Below are positions 55,321 to 64,000 of a stretch of 64,000 nt of DNA, in pieces. The position numbers and the translations under genes are program-made. The DNA comes from Norana najaformis. Taxonomy: Eukaryota > Annelida > Clitellata > Crassiclitellata > Hormogastridae. Within the stretch, counting starts at the first letter, position 1. Each line of letters opens with the position of its first letter. The stretch lies in assembly GCA_964023275.1 (NCBI GenBank), contig OZ029913.1:44020757-44084756 (forward strand), read 5' to 3'. The notes under the pieces were generated by a model that saw only the letters and a list, made by a program, of their open reading frames with translations, was not told the DNA's origin and made no database searches.

Positions 55321-56068
55321 AAGATGCGCGGAATTCGTGAACTAAGATTGTTGCTGCTAAGAATTGTGTACGTAAGAATTGTAAAGATGATGCATACATC
55401 ATGTCAGAAATTAGCTGTTGCAGTACATGCGCTTTGTAAAGCTAACTTTCGCGCCCTGCGCAAGATTTACGACTTAGAAACTTTCGTGTGCGGAAAGTTG
55501 TTTGCAAGCTGCTGAGGATTACTGTTGCGTATTTCGAGACCAGGCATTTGCAGGCTTGAGCGTTGTTTGTTTATTGAACTGGGCGCGAATAGAAGGCCGT
55601 TAATGACGGATGTCGACCGGTGTGCTGCTTCTGGAGTAGAGATTTAACGGATAAGTTGTTTTGATGAGCGGTTAAGTTAGTGAGATGGCAGCCAGCGACG
55701 CTGCAGCTTACCGAGATAATGATGACCTGGGATAAACAATTAAAAGGAATGTCACAACACTGTGGAAGGGTGGAGGGAAGATATTGTCAGTGTCTGGATT
55801 TAAAATTTCTCGGTCTAACTGGGTACCATGTCAGCCAGGCAACTCCAGTTGGGTAATGATGCTGGTTTTAATTCCAGATGTTCCTGTTTTAAGGCTTTAC
55901 TTCTAGTTGCTCAGTAATGTGGCCAAGTGCTCCATATACAATCTCCAGCACTGGGATACTTCTAGTCGATTTTTTAACCAGGTGGAATGCGTGAGGTGAA
56001 AATTGGCGTGATCATGTTTAACAGAAATTTGTCTACAACTTCAGTTTTTATAATTCAATGTTTTTCAG
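55321..56068 (+). other. Probable 5' untranslated/intron region of the plexin gene
   Basis: No protein is recognised. A 63-codon open frame at 55324-55515 has no known domain. TTCAATGTTTTTCAG ends at 56068 and would make a good 3' splice site for an exon that starts at 56069 and carries the plexin ATG. Confidence 0.35.
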
Positions 56069-56197
56069 CTGCAAGTTGCTTGAAATTTTTCACAACAGAT
56101 AACGCATGCCATAATGTGCTGAACTGTGCCATTTACAATTGCGGTCATGATGTGAACTGACTGTTTATCTGATTGATCTTGGTTACCGTTGGTGACG

Positions 56198-57340
56198 ATG
56201 GAACAAACTTTACCAGTTGTTCTTTTAATGATTGTCAGACAAAGGCTATTCACTGTGGGACTCTTTCTTCTGTGCATTGAGATGCTCGTTACTGTCAGCA
56301 GTTTGAGAGTCGGCTTTTGGAATTACATGGCAACAGACGACTTTGCTACATTCCAGCAGGTGACTGTTGACGCAAAGACAGGGGATGTGTTTGTTGCTGG
56401 TAAAAACTCCATCTTCAAGTTCAGCGCTATACTGAAACTCATTGCACAGTTCAAAACGGGGCCAGTTCTCGACGACTTGCGCTGCCATCCGAATGATACG
56501 GACTGCAGCCGGGAAAAGATGACGGACAATAACGCAAAAATTCTCGAAATCGACCCATTTTTAAATTATCTTCTTTTCTGTGGCAGCATTCAGCAGGGAT
56601 TATGTTCGGTACTGTCACTGAACAATCTTACACTGAGAACGTTTGATGTGGCCAACCCTGCAAACTTTGTGGGTGGCAGAGAGACAGTGTATGCATTCTA
56701 TACCTATGATTCGCAAAACAGTTCATCACTGTTTGTTGCTCACACGTACGATGGCAGGCCTCTACATTTCTCTGTTAAAGCGATATCTGCGTTGTCATTA
56801 CAGGAAATACCCAATTCTTCCATCTGGTTACAGACGGCAGCATCTCTTGACTTCGAACTGTCAACGAAGTCACGGTACATTGTCCGATATATTTATGGTT
56901 TCAAGCATGGCGGTTTCGTTTATTTTGTGACTGTGCAGCGTGAGTCATTGGTTGACGAATTCTCTTTTGAAACGAGACTAGTCAGAGTCTGCCAGAATGA
57001 CTCCAAATACTATTCGTACACAGAAGTGACACTAACCTGTCGTCAGAAGAACTCAATTGCAACATTTCTGAATGTTGCACAGGCTGCATATTTTGCTCAT
57101 GTGGGAAAGGATTTTTCAAAGCGCTTTGGACTTCTCGAGAATGAGATGGCTCTCTATATCCTGATGGCGAGAAGCAAAGAGAAAAGCTGGCACCCAGATC
57201 CAAGCTACGGCTCAGGTTTGTGTCTGTACACCTTGACAGACATTCGGAAGGCCTTCACAAAAGCTCAACAAGACTGCTATCTGGGATATGGTCGCCTGCT
57301 TCCATGGATAACATACATGGAGCCAAGATGCTCAAGAAAC
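56198..57340 (+). CDS. PLXN: Plexin-like receptor, first coding exon (signal peptide and most of sema domain)
   Basis: This exon encodes 381 residues of a plexin, the cell-surface receptor for semaphorins in axon guidance and cell migration. The ATG at 56198 has a strong context (GACGATGG). A signal peptide (about 1-35) precedes the sema beta-propeller. Plexin hallmarks: TGDVFVAGKNSIFKFS (62-77), LFCGSIQQGLCSVL, RLVRVCQNDSKYYSYTEVTL and GSGLCLYTLTDIRKAF..CYLGYG. Several N-glycosylation sites are present. It ends at a phase-0 donor (AAC/GTAAGT, 57340/57341); open text beyond it to 57424 is intron read-through. A later start at Met11 would also give a signal peptide, but its context is poor. 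The sema end, PSI, IPT and cytoplasmic GAP parts are not in these exons. Confidence 0.92.
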
Positions 57341-57689
57341 GTAAGTTCAGACTGGTGCCTTGCTTGTGTTTTTTTTTTATTTCTGCGGGGTTTGAAAGCA
57401 GAAAGTAATTTGGTCATATGGTAAATTTCCAATGACACTCCTAAGCGACAGCAACCGTGTGGAGTGATTCGAATGGAATGAGTTTATATTTTATTTTGCT
57501 TATTATTTTTCTTTCTGTTTTCTTTTTATATTGTCTTTCATTTATATATTACCATTATCTCTTGACAGCATATCAACTCACAGAGCTAAGCCCAACATCT
57601 ATTTTGACTTTTGTACACATTCACACCAGAAAAAAGGCATCCCGTTGTTGGATTGTTGTATTTGCGTTTAGACCTCTGCCAAATGATCC

Positions 57690-58690
57690 TTCAACCTTGG
57701 GACCTGGATTCTAAGAGTTGCTATAGAGGCAAACTGAAAACTGAATTTCTCCCACTGGGCAGTGTAAGAAGTTTGAATGGCTTGGATCTTGAAACGTGGG
57801 TTACTCACTTGTTACTCACAGGTGTTATATTCATGACTTACATGAAATTAGGCATTTACATGTATGTCCCCAAGTCTTCAAGGATACCTCTGGTTTTTTT
57901 AGTTGCCTTGATTACTGTAATTCTTTCTTTTCCAGTATCACAGTCAAATATGCAGAAACTCCAAAGAGTTCAGGGCTCTCTGGCTAGAGCCAATGGTTAA
58001 TGGCTAGAGATGATGATGAGTTCTTTGCCCAAAGGCAGATCCATTGCGTATGGGATGAATGAGATGGTTTCCCGTTGCCTTCCTCACAGACAGTTGTGGG
58101 TGAGCAACTTGCCCAAAGTCACTCCACAGTGGCTTGAGGCAGATTTGAGCCTGCAACCTCCAGTTACGAGACACAGACCATACCACTACACCACCACGTC
58201 CCACACCCTATGAGCATTTACTAATATTTCAGAATATTGGAATATAATCACTATACTTACATCTTTGCATTAGCTTCCTGTTCATTAAAGGATTTGTTTC
58301 AAATCAGGGTTTACAGTTCATAAAACACGAAACTCTGCCCAACCTCTATACTTAAAATATTCCTCATTCTCTAGAACTATCATTATTTAACCAGGCCATC
58401 TGACTGTCTTTTTCTGGTTGTGCCAAAAACTAAATTGTTATGGTGGACAAGCTTTATCAGTTGCTGGACATAAAGTTTGGAACTCTCTTCCTGCATCTGT
58501 TCGTTCTGCTCAGTCGCTTGTGTTATTTTGATCTCAGCTTAAGACTTATTTTATTCAGTTGTCTTATCCACTATATGGTGCCTCTCTGTTTTAGGAGGCT
58601 GACTTTATGGGGTGATGTGGCTTGATTTGGTGTCCCTTCGCTTGATACCTTGTGCATTATACATGGCCGTTATAGAAGTTGCTAATTACA
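57690..58690 (+). mobile_element. L2/CR1-like LINE fossil interrupted by a SINE
   Basis: Plus-strand text near 57870-57990 shows SCLDYCNSFFSSITVKYAE and QKLQRVQGSLARA, the SRLDYCNSL..L-RVQN-AAR motif. After the SINE the text resumes, and AGHKVWNSLPASVRSAQS is readable near 58460 over a frame change. The 3' end near 58640 has TTGATACCTTGTGCATTATA and GTTATAGAAGTTGC. It is dead, with several shifts. Confidence 0.75.
58005..58208 (-). mobile_element. tRNA-derived SINE nested in LINE
   Basis: On the minus strand: GTGGTGTAGTGGTATGGTC (A box), GGAGGTTGCAGGCTCAAATC (B-box region), then GACTTTGGGCAAGTTGCTCA as in MIR-type SINEs. LINE text lies on both sides, so the SINE came later. TGGCTAGAG occurs at 57979 and again near 58002. 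Confidence 0.8.
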
Positions 58691-58814
58691 ATTACAGTTA
58701 CAAATCAACAATTGTGCATGTTACCTTTGCCTTATTGGGCCAGTCAAGCACTGCTCACATTGTATGAACAATGTGTATATGATCTGTGAGTACAGTGCCA
58801 TGTTTGGATACCTC

Positions 58815-58950
58815 AGGTTTTTACTTTGATGTGTTTGTGTGGGTGTATATATATGTATATGCATGCATGTATGTGTGTATGTATGTATGTTTGTAAGCAT
58901 GTTTGTATGCATGTGTGCATGCATGTTTGCATGTAAATGAATCTATTTGT
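58815..58950 (+). repeat. TATG/TGTG microsatellite
   Basis: Impure TATG, CATG and TGTG units, in the intron. Confidence 0.85.
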
Positions 58951-59261
58951 GTATGTATGCATTTGGGTATTTATAAAGTGCCTTTCAAGAGCCACACAGA
59001 GGTGCTGAATCACATCTACCATACAGATGTAATGAGGTGCAACTTAAGAAAATCTCAGAATGTTTCTTCTGCTAGTTGTCTCTACTGGACAGATTCATAT
59101 TTTCAGTGGAAGAGTGTTTATCACATTGTATATGCCTGCATGTAAGTTCTGGTATTATACATATGTGTATCAAAGCACTTATAAAGTGCATAGTAGGGTA
59201 AGTCAAGAACCTCACAAAGGTGCGGCAACATGTCTTTCTAACAGATCTAAAAAGGTGCATC

Positions 59262-59345
59262 TTATTTATGTATGTATGGGTACATATGTATGTGTATGTA
59301 TGTGTGTATGTATGTTTATGTGTATGTTTGTGTGCTTGCATGAGG
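59262..59345 (+). repeat. TATG/TGTG microsatellite
   Basis: Impure TATG and TGTG units following repeat-like text (AAAGTGCATAG..CTCACAAAGGTGC). Confidence 0.85.
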
Positions 59346-59845
59346 CAGCTGTACAATGACTTAAAAACTATCAAAAGTGCCATAAGGCTTCTGAGGTGCA
59401 TGAGTTCTTATATGTTACCCCGTTGAGAAGTGCACTTAGCATAGAGCCTTAATGGGCAGTCAGACTGGACTGGCTGGATGCTGAGACAAGAGGCCGACCA
59501 GAGTTGATCTGTGACCCTGGAGGTGCCAATCTCTTGCCACAGCTGTGATGGTGGGTGGAGAAGTGAGTCAACCATCTTGCCCTGTCAGTCAGTTCCAAGG
59601 CTGTCCGTCCAGCCGTTACAGGTCTTTGTGAATTGATTGGCACTTGTGGACCAGGGATGGTACACGGCCGGTTGGTCATGGGATCCAGGTGTCCTACTCC
59701 CTTGATACCAGTGGCTTGAAATTGCAGACACTAACGTAGCCTGAACACCTCTCACAGGCATCAACTGTCTGGCAGCAAGGCACAGTAATTATCATTAGCA
59801 AGTCCTGAAATGAGCTGGAATGTACAATGGCACTGATTAACTTAC

Positions 59846-59983
59846 CTTTGGTCCAGTAAGAACATACAAATGCTCCTGTGTTGGATCAAATGCCATATCA
59901 GGAGCGATGGGGAAGTGACTGCCGAGACCATCTCCTAGGTCCAGTACCTGGTAAGCCCTTGAGTTCAGTCCTTCAAATAACAC
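59846..59983 (-). CDS. Inverted plexin sema exon inside the plexin intron
   Basis: On the minus strand a TTCTTGTACTTAG acceptor (AG at 59984-59985) leads into 138 bases, exactly 46 codons, ending in AAG/GTAAGT. It reads VLFEGLNSRAYQVLDLGDGL, then GSHFPIAPDMAFDPTQEHLY and VLTGPK. In plexins the last sema blade has the same pattern (..V....GSPILRDM-FS....LY-MTE.QVTRVP) and comes straight after the part encoded by 62372-62563. Both edges are phase 0, so the exon would fit that neighbour. It is on the wrong strand and ahead of it. I found no PSI-domain exon downstream on the minus strand. It may be a rearranged exon, part of an antisense paralogue, or misassembled. Confidence 0.82.
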
Positions 59984-60593
59984 CTAAGTACAAGAAACGC
60001 AGCAAGAGTCCAGATTCACCACCATCCAGCATTAAAGCATTTCATATGTAGTTAAGTTAAACAGTTTAACTGCAGGACTCTGTATCAGTGTCCATCTGCA
60101 CATGTATGTGAATCATGTCAGCACTATTGAGAAACAGAGGTTAGCATTTTTTAAGCATTTAGGTAAACTGTCAGGCTGCAGGTTACAGTTGTTGTGACAC
60201 AGGATTATGTATATTAGCCTCAGTGGCCACACTAGTGTCTGAACTTGTTAGCAGATGACTCTGTAGTATTTGTTGGTTGGCACCTGGGCTGAGTCATTAG
60301 TATTTTCTTCACCCACTCTTAAAACTATTTTCTGGAACTAGCTGACACTATTGCAGCCTGGAGGTTCATAGACATCAAGCATCCAGCCACAAAGTTTAGT
60401 CACTATGACCATATAACCAGACATTATTGCATCCTTTTGAAGTAATTAGACAATTTGAATGCCTCTGCTTAGTTTCTTTTGAAACGTTGATATACAAATT
60501 TACTATTGCATTAAACAACTAAAAAATTACAATTAGAACTGTCAGTGGCAGTGAATGTGCTTTGACACCATACAGTTTATTTCTGTGAGCCAC

Positions 60594-60622
60594 ACTAGTG
60601 CCTGCTCTTAGCAGACACTAGT
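60594..60622. repeat. 13-bp hairpin
   Basis: ACTAGTG-C-CTGCT, loop CTT, AGCAG-A-CACTAGT, with one mismatch. Part of the text (CCACACTAGTG) also occurs at 60230. Confidence 0.8.
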
Positions 60623-61861
60623 CTGCTTTTCAGTGAGGAGTCATCTTTTCCCGCTATCTTTCCACTTGAATACTCTTCACTTGATTTGCTCGTCTGCGTA
60701 AATTGTGTGGCGCGTTTTTTGCCGTTTTCGAATTTATTTGTTTTGACCTTCCCGTCATTGTTCGTCGGCTTTCTGTTTTGTCTTGCACAGTGTCTGGTTT
60801 TCACATGCCTGCCTTTGTTTTGGTGTTGATCTCCTGCTTTGTCCTTGTGTCTGTGCATTTTTCTGTCGATATCGTTGTGCTTTTATTGTTGTGTATCTGT
60901 GGTTTTATTCATCTGTTCTACTAGTGTTGTCTGTCTGTGCTTTCCATTCACTTGCACATCTGTGCTTATCTGTTACGCTTGCTGTCTGTGCCTATGTCAT
61001 CTCTTCTGCCTGTCTCTCATCCATTCTGTGTCTCACCGATGAAGTTAATGTAGTGTCTGGAAAAAGCAGACATCAGGGTGGTTCAGTGGCAGATTGTAAA
61101 ATGGTAAGGTAATAGGACAAACACAGTACAAGGCACGTTATGGTAAGGTAAGGTAAGTCAGGCAAAGTAAGGCAACACAACAACAGCAGTTCCACCGGAC
61201 AACCTCTCCTTACTTATTGCAGGGTTTGACAATGGACCAGTGCTTGTATATACAGCTGTAAAAAGTTTAACTGTTTATATCATTTGCCACACATTGAAAT
61301 TGGATCATTCAAACAAAACATTGTTTAAATAATAATCTTACGGATCTAGCTATTATACAGGAAGTGCTCAGCTAATGCCTGACATGACCTAACTTGTTAC
61401 TGATGTAACTTATAGCATGCTTGATCTGAATTAGTAGAAACTTGTGTCTTTACTGATTTAAGCCACAAGAATGAGAGTTTTATCATAGGGTAATAGGCTA
61501 GGAACTGAAAGATAATGGGGTGTAAATTTGATTAAAACCAATTTTCTGGGTAAGAAAGTAGAGACTATTTCTTCAGGGCTGGCTTTGAGGTCAGTGGTAA
61601 CACTACACCTAGCGTTCTGGGTAAAGATAAGGGCAGGGCAGTCTGTTTTCTTTCTGCCGTGCTTTTATCCTGTAATGAGAGTGTCTTCCTTGGAGATTGG
61701 CTTCCGGAAATGCAGAGGGGCAAGTTCCCCATCCATAAAACTGTCTCAAAGGTGAACAATGAATGAACAGTGCTTGTTTGTTTTGATTCAAACTAAGCGT
61801 TTCTGTTAGAGTTTGTGTAGTGTTCTGCAGTTTTGTGTTTTTATTGGCTTTGTGTGCTAAT

Positions 61862-61915
61862 AGTGCCTTTATGAGGTTCCAAAAGGCACTATATAAATAT
61901 CCAGATAAATACATG
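61862..61915 (+). mobile_element. LINE 3' end
   Basis: AGTGCCTTT..AAAAGGCACT forms a stem, then CTATATAAATA and a degenerate tail. It matches the GGCGCTATATAA end type of L2/CR1 elements. Upstream text from 61530 may be its decayed coding part. Confidence 0.6.
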
Positions 61916-62371
61916 CATACTAAAATGTGTACTTCTGAGTTTGTTTACATGTTTGTGTCCTGGTCTACCCTTGTATTTTAAAGTGTGTCAAAATGTGTTT
62001 CTTTGATGTTTTTAGTAGTACTTGTGTGTGTTCAAGTGCACATTTGTCTGTTCAGATGTGCGCTTTTGTGTTTAGGTTTGTATTTCTTGTATTTATGCAT
62101 GCTGTCTTAAAAGTAATGTCTGAAAACAGCAGACTTTAATGTTACCATACCTTATTTTACCCCAATTTATCTTACTTCATCTGAGTTTACCGTACTTTAT
62201 CTTGCATGCTTTACATTGCAATACCTTATTGTATGATAACTTTTTACCTTACCTTGCCTTACCTTATTGTTGTTATTGTTAACAATGCTATCTGTTTATC
62301 TATTTACCATGTGGCTTATTTACTTGTTACTTTTGCATGTTTACCGTGTCATTTGTTTATTGGTTTCCCAG

Positions 62372-62563
62372 CCAACAATTGCTGCTCAGATGGATGCTGA
62401 TTTCTGTGGTCTTCCACTGAACGTTGGCATTGGAAGCCGCTATCCTCTCTCGACCGACACGAACTTCACAACGGAAAGCTACCTGGGAACCTCACTGGCA
62501 GTCATATTTCATCAGGGAAAGACCATAGCCATCATGGGCACCAGTGATGGAAGACTAATGAAG
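62372..62563 (+). CDS. PLXN: Plexin-like receptor, second coding exon (sema domain)
   Basis: TTTCCCAG/CCA to AAG/GTAATT, 64 codons, phase 0 at both ends, so it joins directly to 57340. It reads QMDADFCGLPLNVGIG, then SYLGTSLAVIFHQGKTIAIM and GTSDGRLMK. Plexins have DDFCG..-N-PLG and AFVGT-SG-LKK here. The next exon in order is not on the plus strand in this window; the gene continues past the right edge, unless the inverted exon at 59846 belongs to it. Confidence 0.92.
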
Positions 62564-62576
62564 GTAATTCACGGGA

Positions 62577-62935
62577 TATTGGAATTCCTGGCATCTGGCC
62601 TCGTTTCATCAGAATTAACAGTATCTATCAGTGTTTGTTGGAATTCCTAGTATTCACCAGAGTTTTATCAAAATTCCTGGAATCTGTTAGCATTTATCAG
62701 AATTCTTGGTATCTGTCAGTGTTTTGTTGGATTTCCTGGTGTCTGTAAGTGTTTTGGAAAAATTGTCAGTATTTTTCAGTGTCTTATCAGAACTGCTGGT
62801 ATCTATAAATGAACGCTTATATTATCTTACACCTTACCTTACCTGTCAGTATTTTTACTGGAATTCCTGGCAGCTGTCAGTGTTTAGCAGAATTCTCTGT
62901 CTGTCAGTAGCTTTTCAGAATTCTTGTCGTCTGAA
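62577..62935 (+). repeat. ~33-bp intronic minisatellite
   Basis: About ten imperfect units resemble TCAGTGTTTTATCAGAATTC plus CTGGTATCTG. It starts 14 bases after the donor of plexin exon 2. Confidence 0.85.
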
Positions 62936-63214
62936 AATGAGCAATTACCTTACCAGATATCTTACCATGTCCAGGTGTTGAATTACTGTTACCTTATTCT
63001 GGCTTAAGTTGGAAGTTTGAAAAACCTGACCCTTCTTCTGATGTAGAACTACTGCCGATAGCGACCTGTAAAAGACAAGCGATTATCTTACCTTTCCTTA
63101 TGAGAAACCCAATATTTAGATAGTTGTAGATCTAATCTAATTAGGAAACTTTTATTACACCATTTTAAGTAATTAATTACCTTTATTTGGATAAATTGAA
63201 TAAATTACAACACA
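62936..63214. other. Plexin intron 2, unique part
   Basis: Nothing recognised; short ACCTTA repeats only. Confidence 0.4.
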
Positions 63215-63310
63215 TTTACATTTACAATTAACACAAGCAAATGTAATTGTAATCTTAATCTTAATTGCATATTTATATAGCTTCTCTTCAAGGAAACTAA
63301 TAAGATTGGT
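63215..63310 (-). mobile_element. L2/CR1-like LINE 3' end
   Basis: On the minus strand: TAGTTTCCTTGAAGAGAAGC, TATATAAATAT, then a loose ATTAAGATTA tail. It is close to the end type at 24478-24535. Confidence 0.65.
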
Positions 63311-63409
63311 CGATGGCATGCACAACTAAATATAACTAAAAATACATTTGCATGAAAGGGTGTCCTCTTTTGTGAAGAAAGTACTTGTTTTAATGAAGAG
63401 ATGGATTGT

Positions 63410-63735
63410 GCTGATGAAGGCAGTGAATGTGTTGGATTCTCAGGCATCTTTGGTGGCTGGTCCAAAGCTTTGGAACTCACTACCCAGTTCTGGGCATTCA
63501 GACAGTTCTCCAATGTAATTCAGGTGTAAACTTAAGACTCATCTATTTCAACTTGCTTGCCCACTGTAGCCCAATTTCTAATTTCTCTGATGCATCGGAT
63601 TTTGATCCATCGCTTCTCCCACTGGTTATGGTTTATGACTATGGTTTCACTAGAAGTGACCACTGATTGACCACTGATTGCATTGTGATAAAGGTGCTAT
63701 AGAACTCAGTGCACTAGATTAGATTAGATTCAATT
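63410..63735 (+). mobile_element. LINE C-terminus and 3' end
   Basis: SQASLVAGPKLWNSLPSSGH, then KLKTHLFQLA, the usual L2/CR1 C-terminus (G-K-WN-LP....F--LKTHLF). The 3' end GGTGCTATAGAACTCAGTGC leads into an AGATT repeat tail (63715-63730). Confidence 0.8.
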
Positions 63736-64000
63736 GTGCTGATTTTGTGATGCACACGGCTTGAATAGCTTATCGTTTCAGAGCAAAGCAAAATTCCTGA
63801 ATCACGCTCCTTTGGACAGAACCATTTGAGACCAAAGAGGTCTTAGTATAAGGGAACTTAGCAAACTGAGCAGATTGTCCCAGAGTAAAAAAACAGGAAA
63901 CAAGTCGGCAAATACCATCGAAACTGCGAGTGCACTCAGGTGGCTGATGGTACATCAATATTGTGGTCTTTCGCGGGAAAATATTTACTCGTATAATAAA
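63736..64000. other. Right edge, plexin intron
   Basis: Nothing recognised. Confidence 0.4.

Larger units (their letters stand above)
57341..62371 (+). other. Intron 1 of the plexin gene
   Basis: 5.03 kb from GTAAGT (57341) to TTTCCCAG (62371). It holds a LINE with a nested SINE (57690-58690), TATG microsatellites, an inverted plexin exon (59846-59983), a small hairpin (60594-60622) and another LINE end (61862-61915). 59430-59820 may be an unclassified repeat. 60640-61120 is T-rich with only domain-free open frames. Confidence 0.8.

Noticed and set aside
56189-56197. Plexin start at the upstream in-frame TTG
   Set aside because: Animal genes rarely start at TTG, and the ATG at 56198 has a strong context and a good signal peptide.
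57341-57424. Plexin exon 1 continuing to the stop at 57424
   Set aside because: A strong GTAAGT donor at 57341 and the exact phase-0 fit and family match of 62372-62563 show that the tail is intron.
60595-61112. Host gene on either strand at 60.6-61.1 kb
   Set aside because: The frames are T-rich hydrophobic on one strand and Lys/Thr-rich on the other, with no domain and no splice signals in a fitting place.

Overview
This is a repeat-dense stretch of animal nuclear DNA. Three things point to a metazoan: a plexin-type semaphorin (sema) domain split by GT-AG introns, a beta-1,4-galactosyltransferase-family gene, and a typical animal repeat load of L2/CR1-like and RTE-like LINEs, tRNA-derived SINEs and an animal-type Ty3/Gypsy element. 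Two runs of N (33593-33625 and 53409-53419) show a draft assembly. I cannot name the species; an aquatic invertebrate fits the repeat mix, but that is a guess.

Layout. 0-4 kb: decayed LINE pieces, then a ~28-bp minisatellite. 4.2-16.4 kb: one whole-looking Ty3/Gypsy LTR element (LTRs 4203-6515 and 14095-16422, polyprotein frame 7519-12735), inserted into that minisatellite, which resumes after it. 16.5-18.7 kb: an RTE-like LINE fossil with an inverted 5' part, then an L2-like LINE fossil. 21.8-23.2 kb: an open galactosyltransferase-like gene whose coding part lies in one exon and which carries an extra cysteine-rich PAN/apple-like tail. 24.4-27.0 kb: a 5'-truncated but otherwise open L2/CR1-like LINE (823 codons, minus strand). 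27-54 kb: no host gene recognised; many LINE fragments in both orientations, SINEs, MITE-like inverted-repeat units, palindromes, duplicated blocks and long microsatellites. 54.6-55.3 kb: a CpG-rich island that may be the promoter of the next gene. 56.2 kb to the right edge: the 5' end of a plexin-like gene, with exons at 56198-57340 and 62372-62563.

The most surprising item is inside the plexin intron. At 59846-59983 on the opposite strand there is a clean, phase-matched 46-codon exon encoding the next part of the plexin sema domain, flanked by good splice signals. It is the piece that should follow the 62372-62563 exon, but it is inverted and sits ahead of it. This is a local rearrangement, a second antisense plexin copy, or an assembly error.

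Other points of note: the LTRs of the Gypsy element are packed with short stem-loops whose stems vary in a compensated way; the galactosyltransferase has unusual residues at the positions expected for donor choice and metal binding; and several LINE families share very conserved 3' ends present in many copies. All calls come from reading the sequence; no database search was possible.
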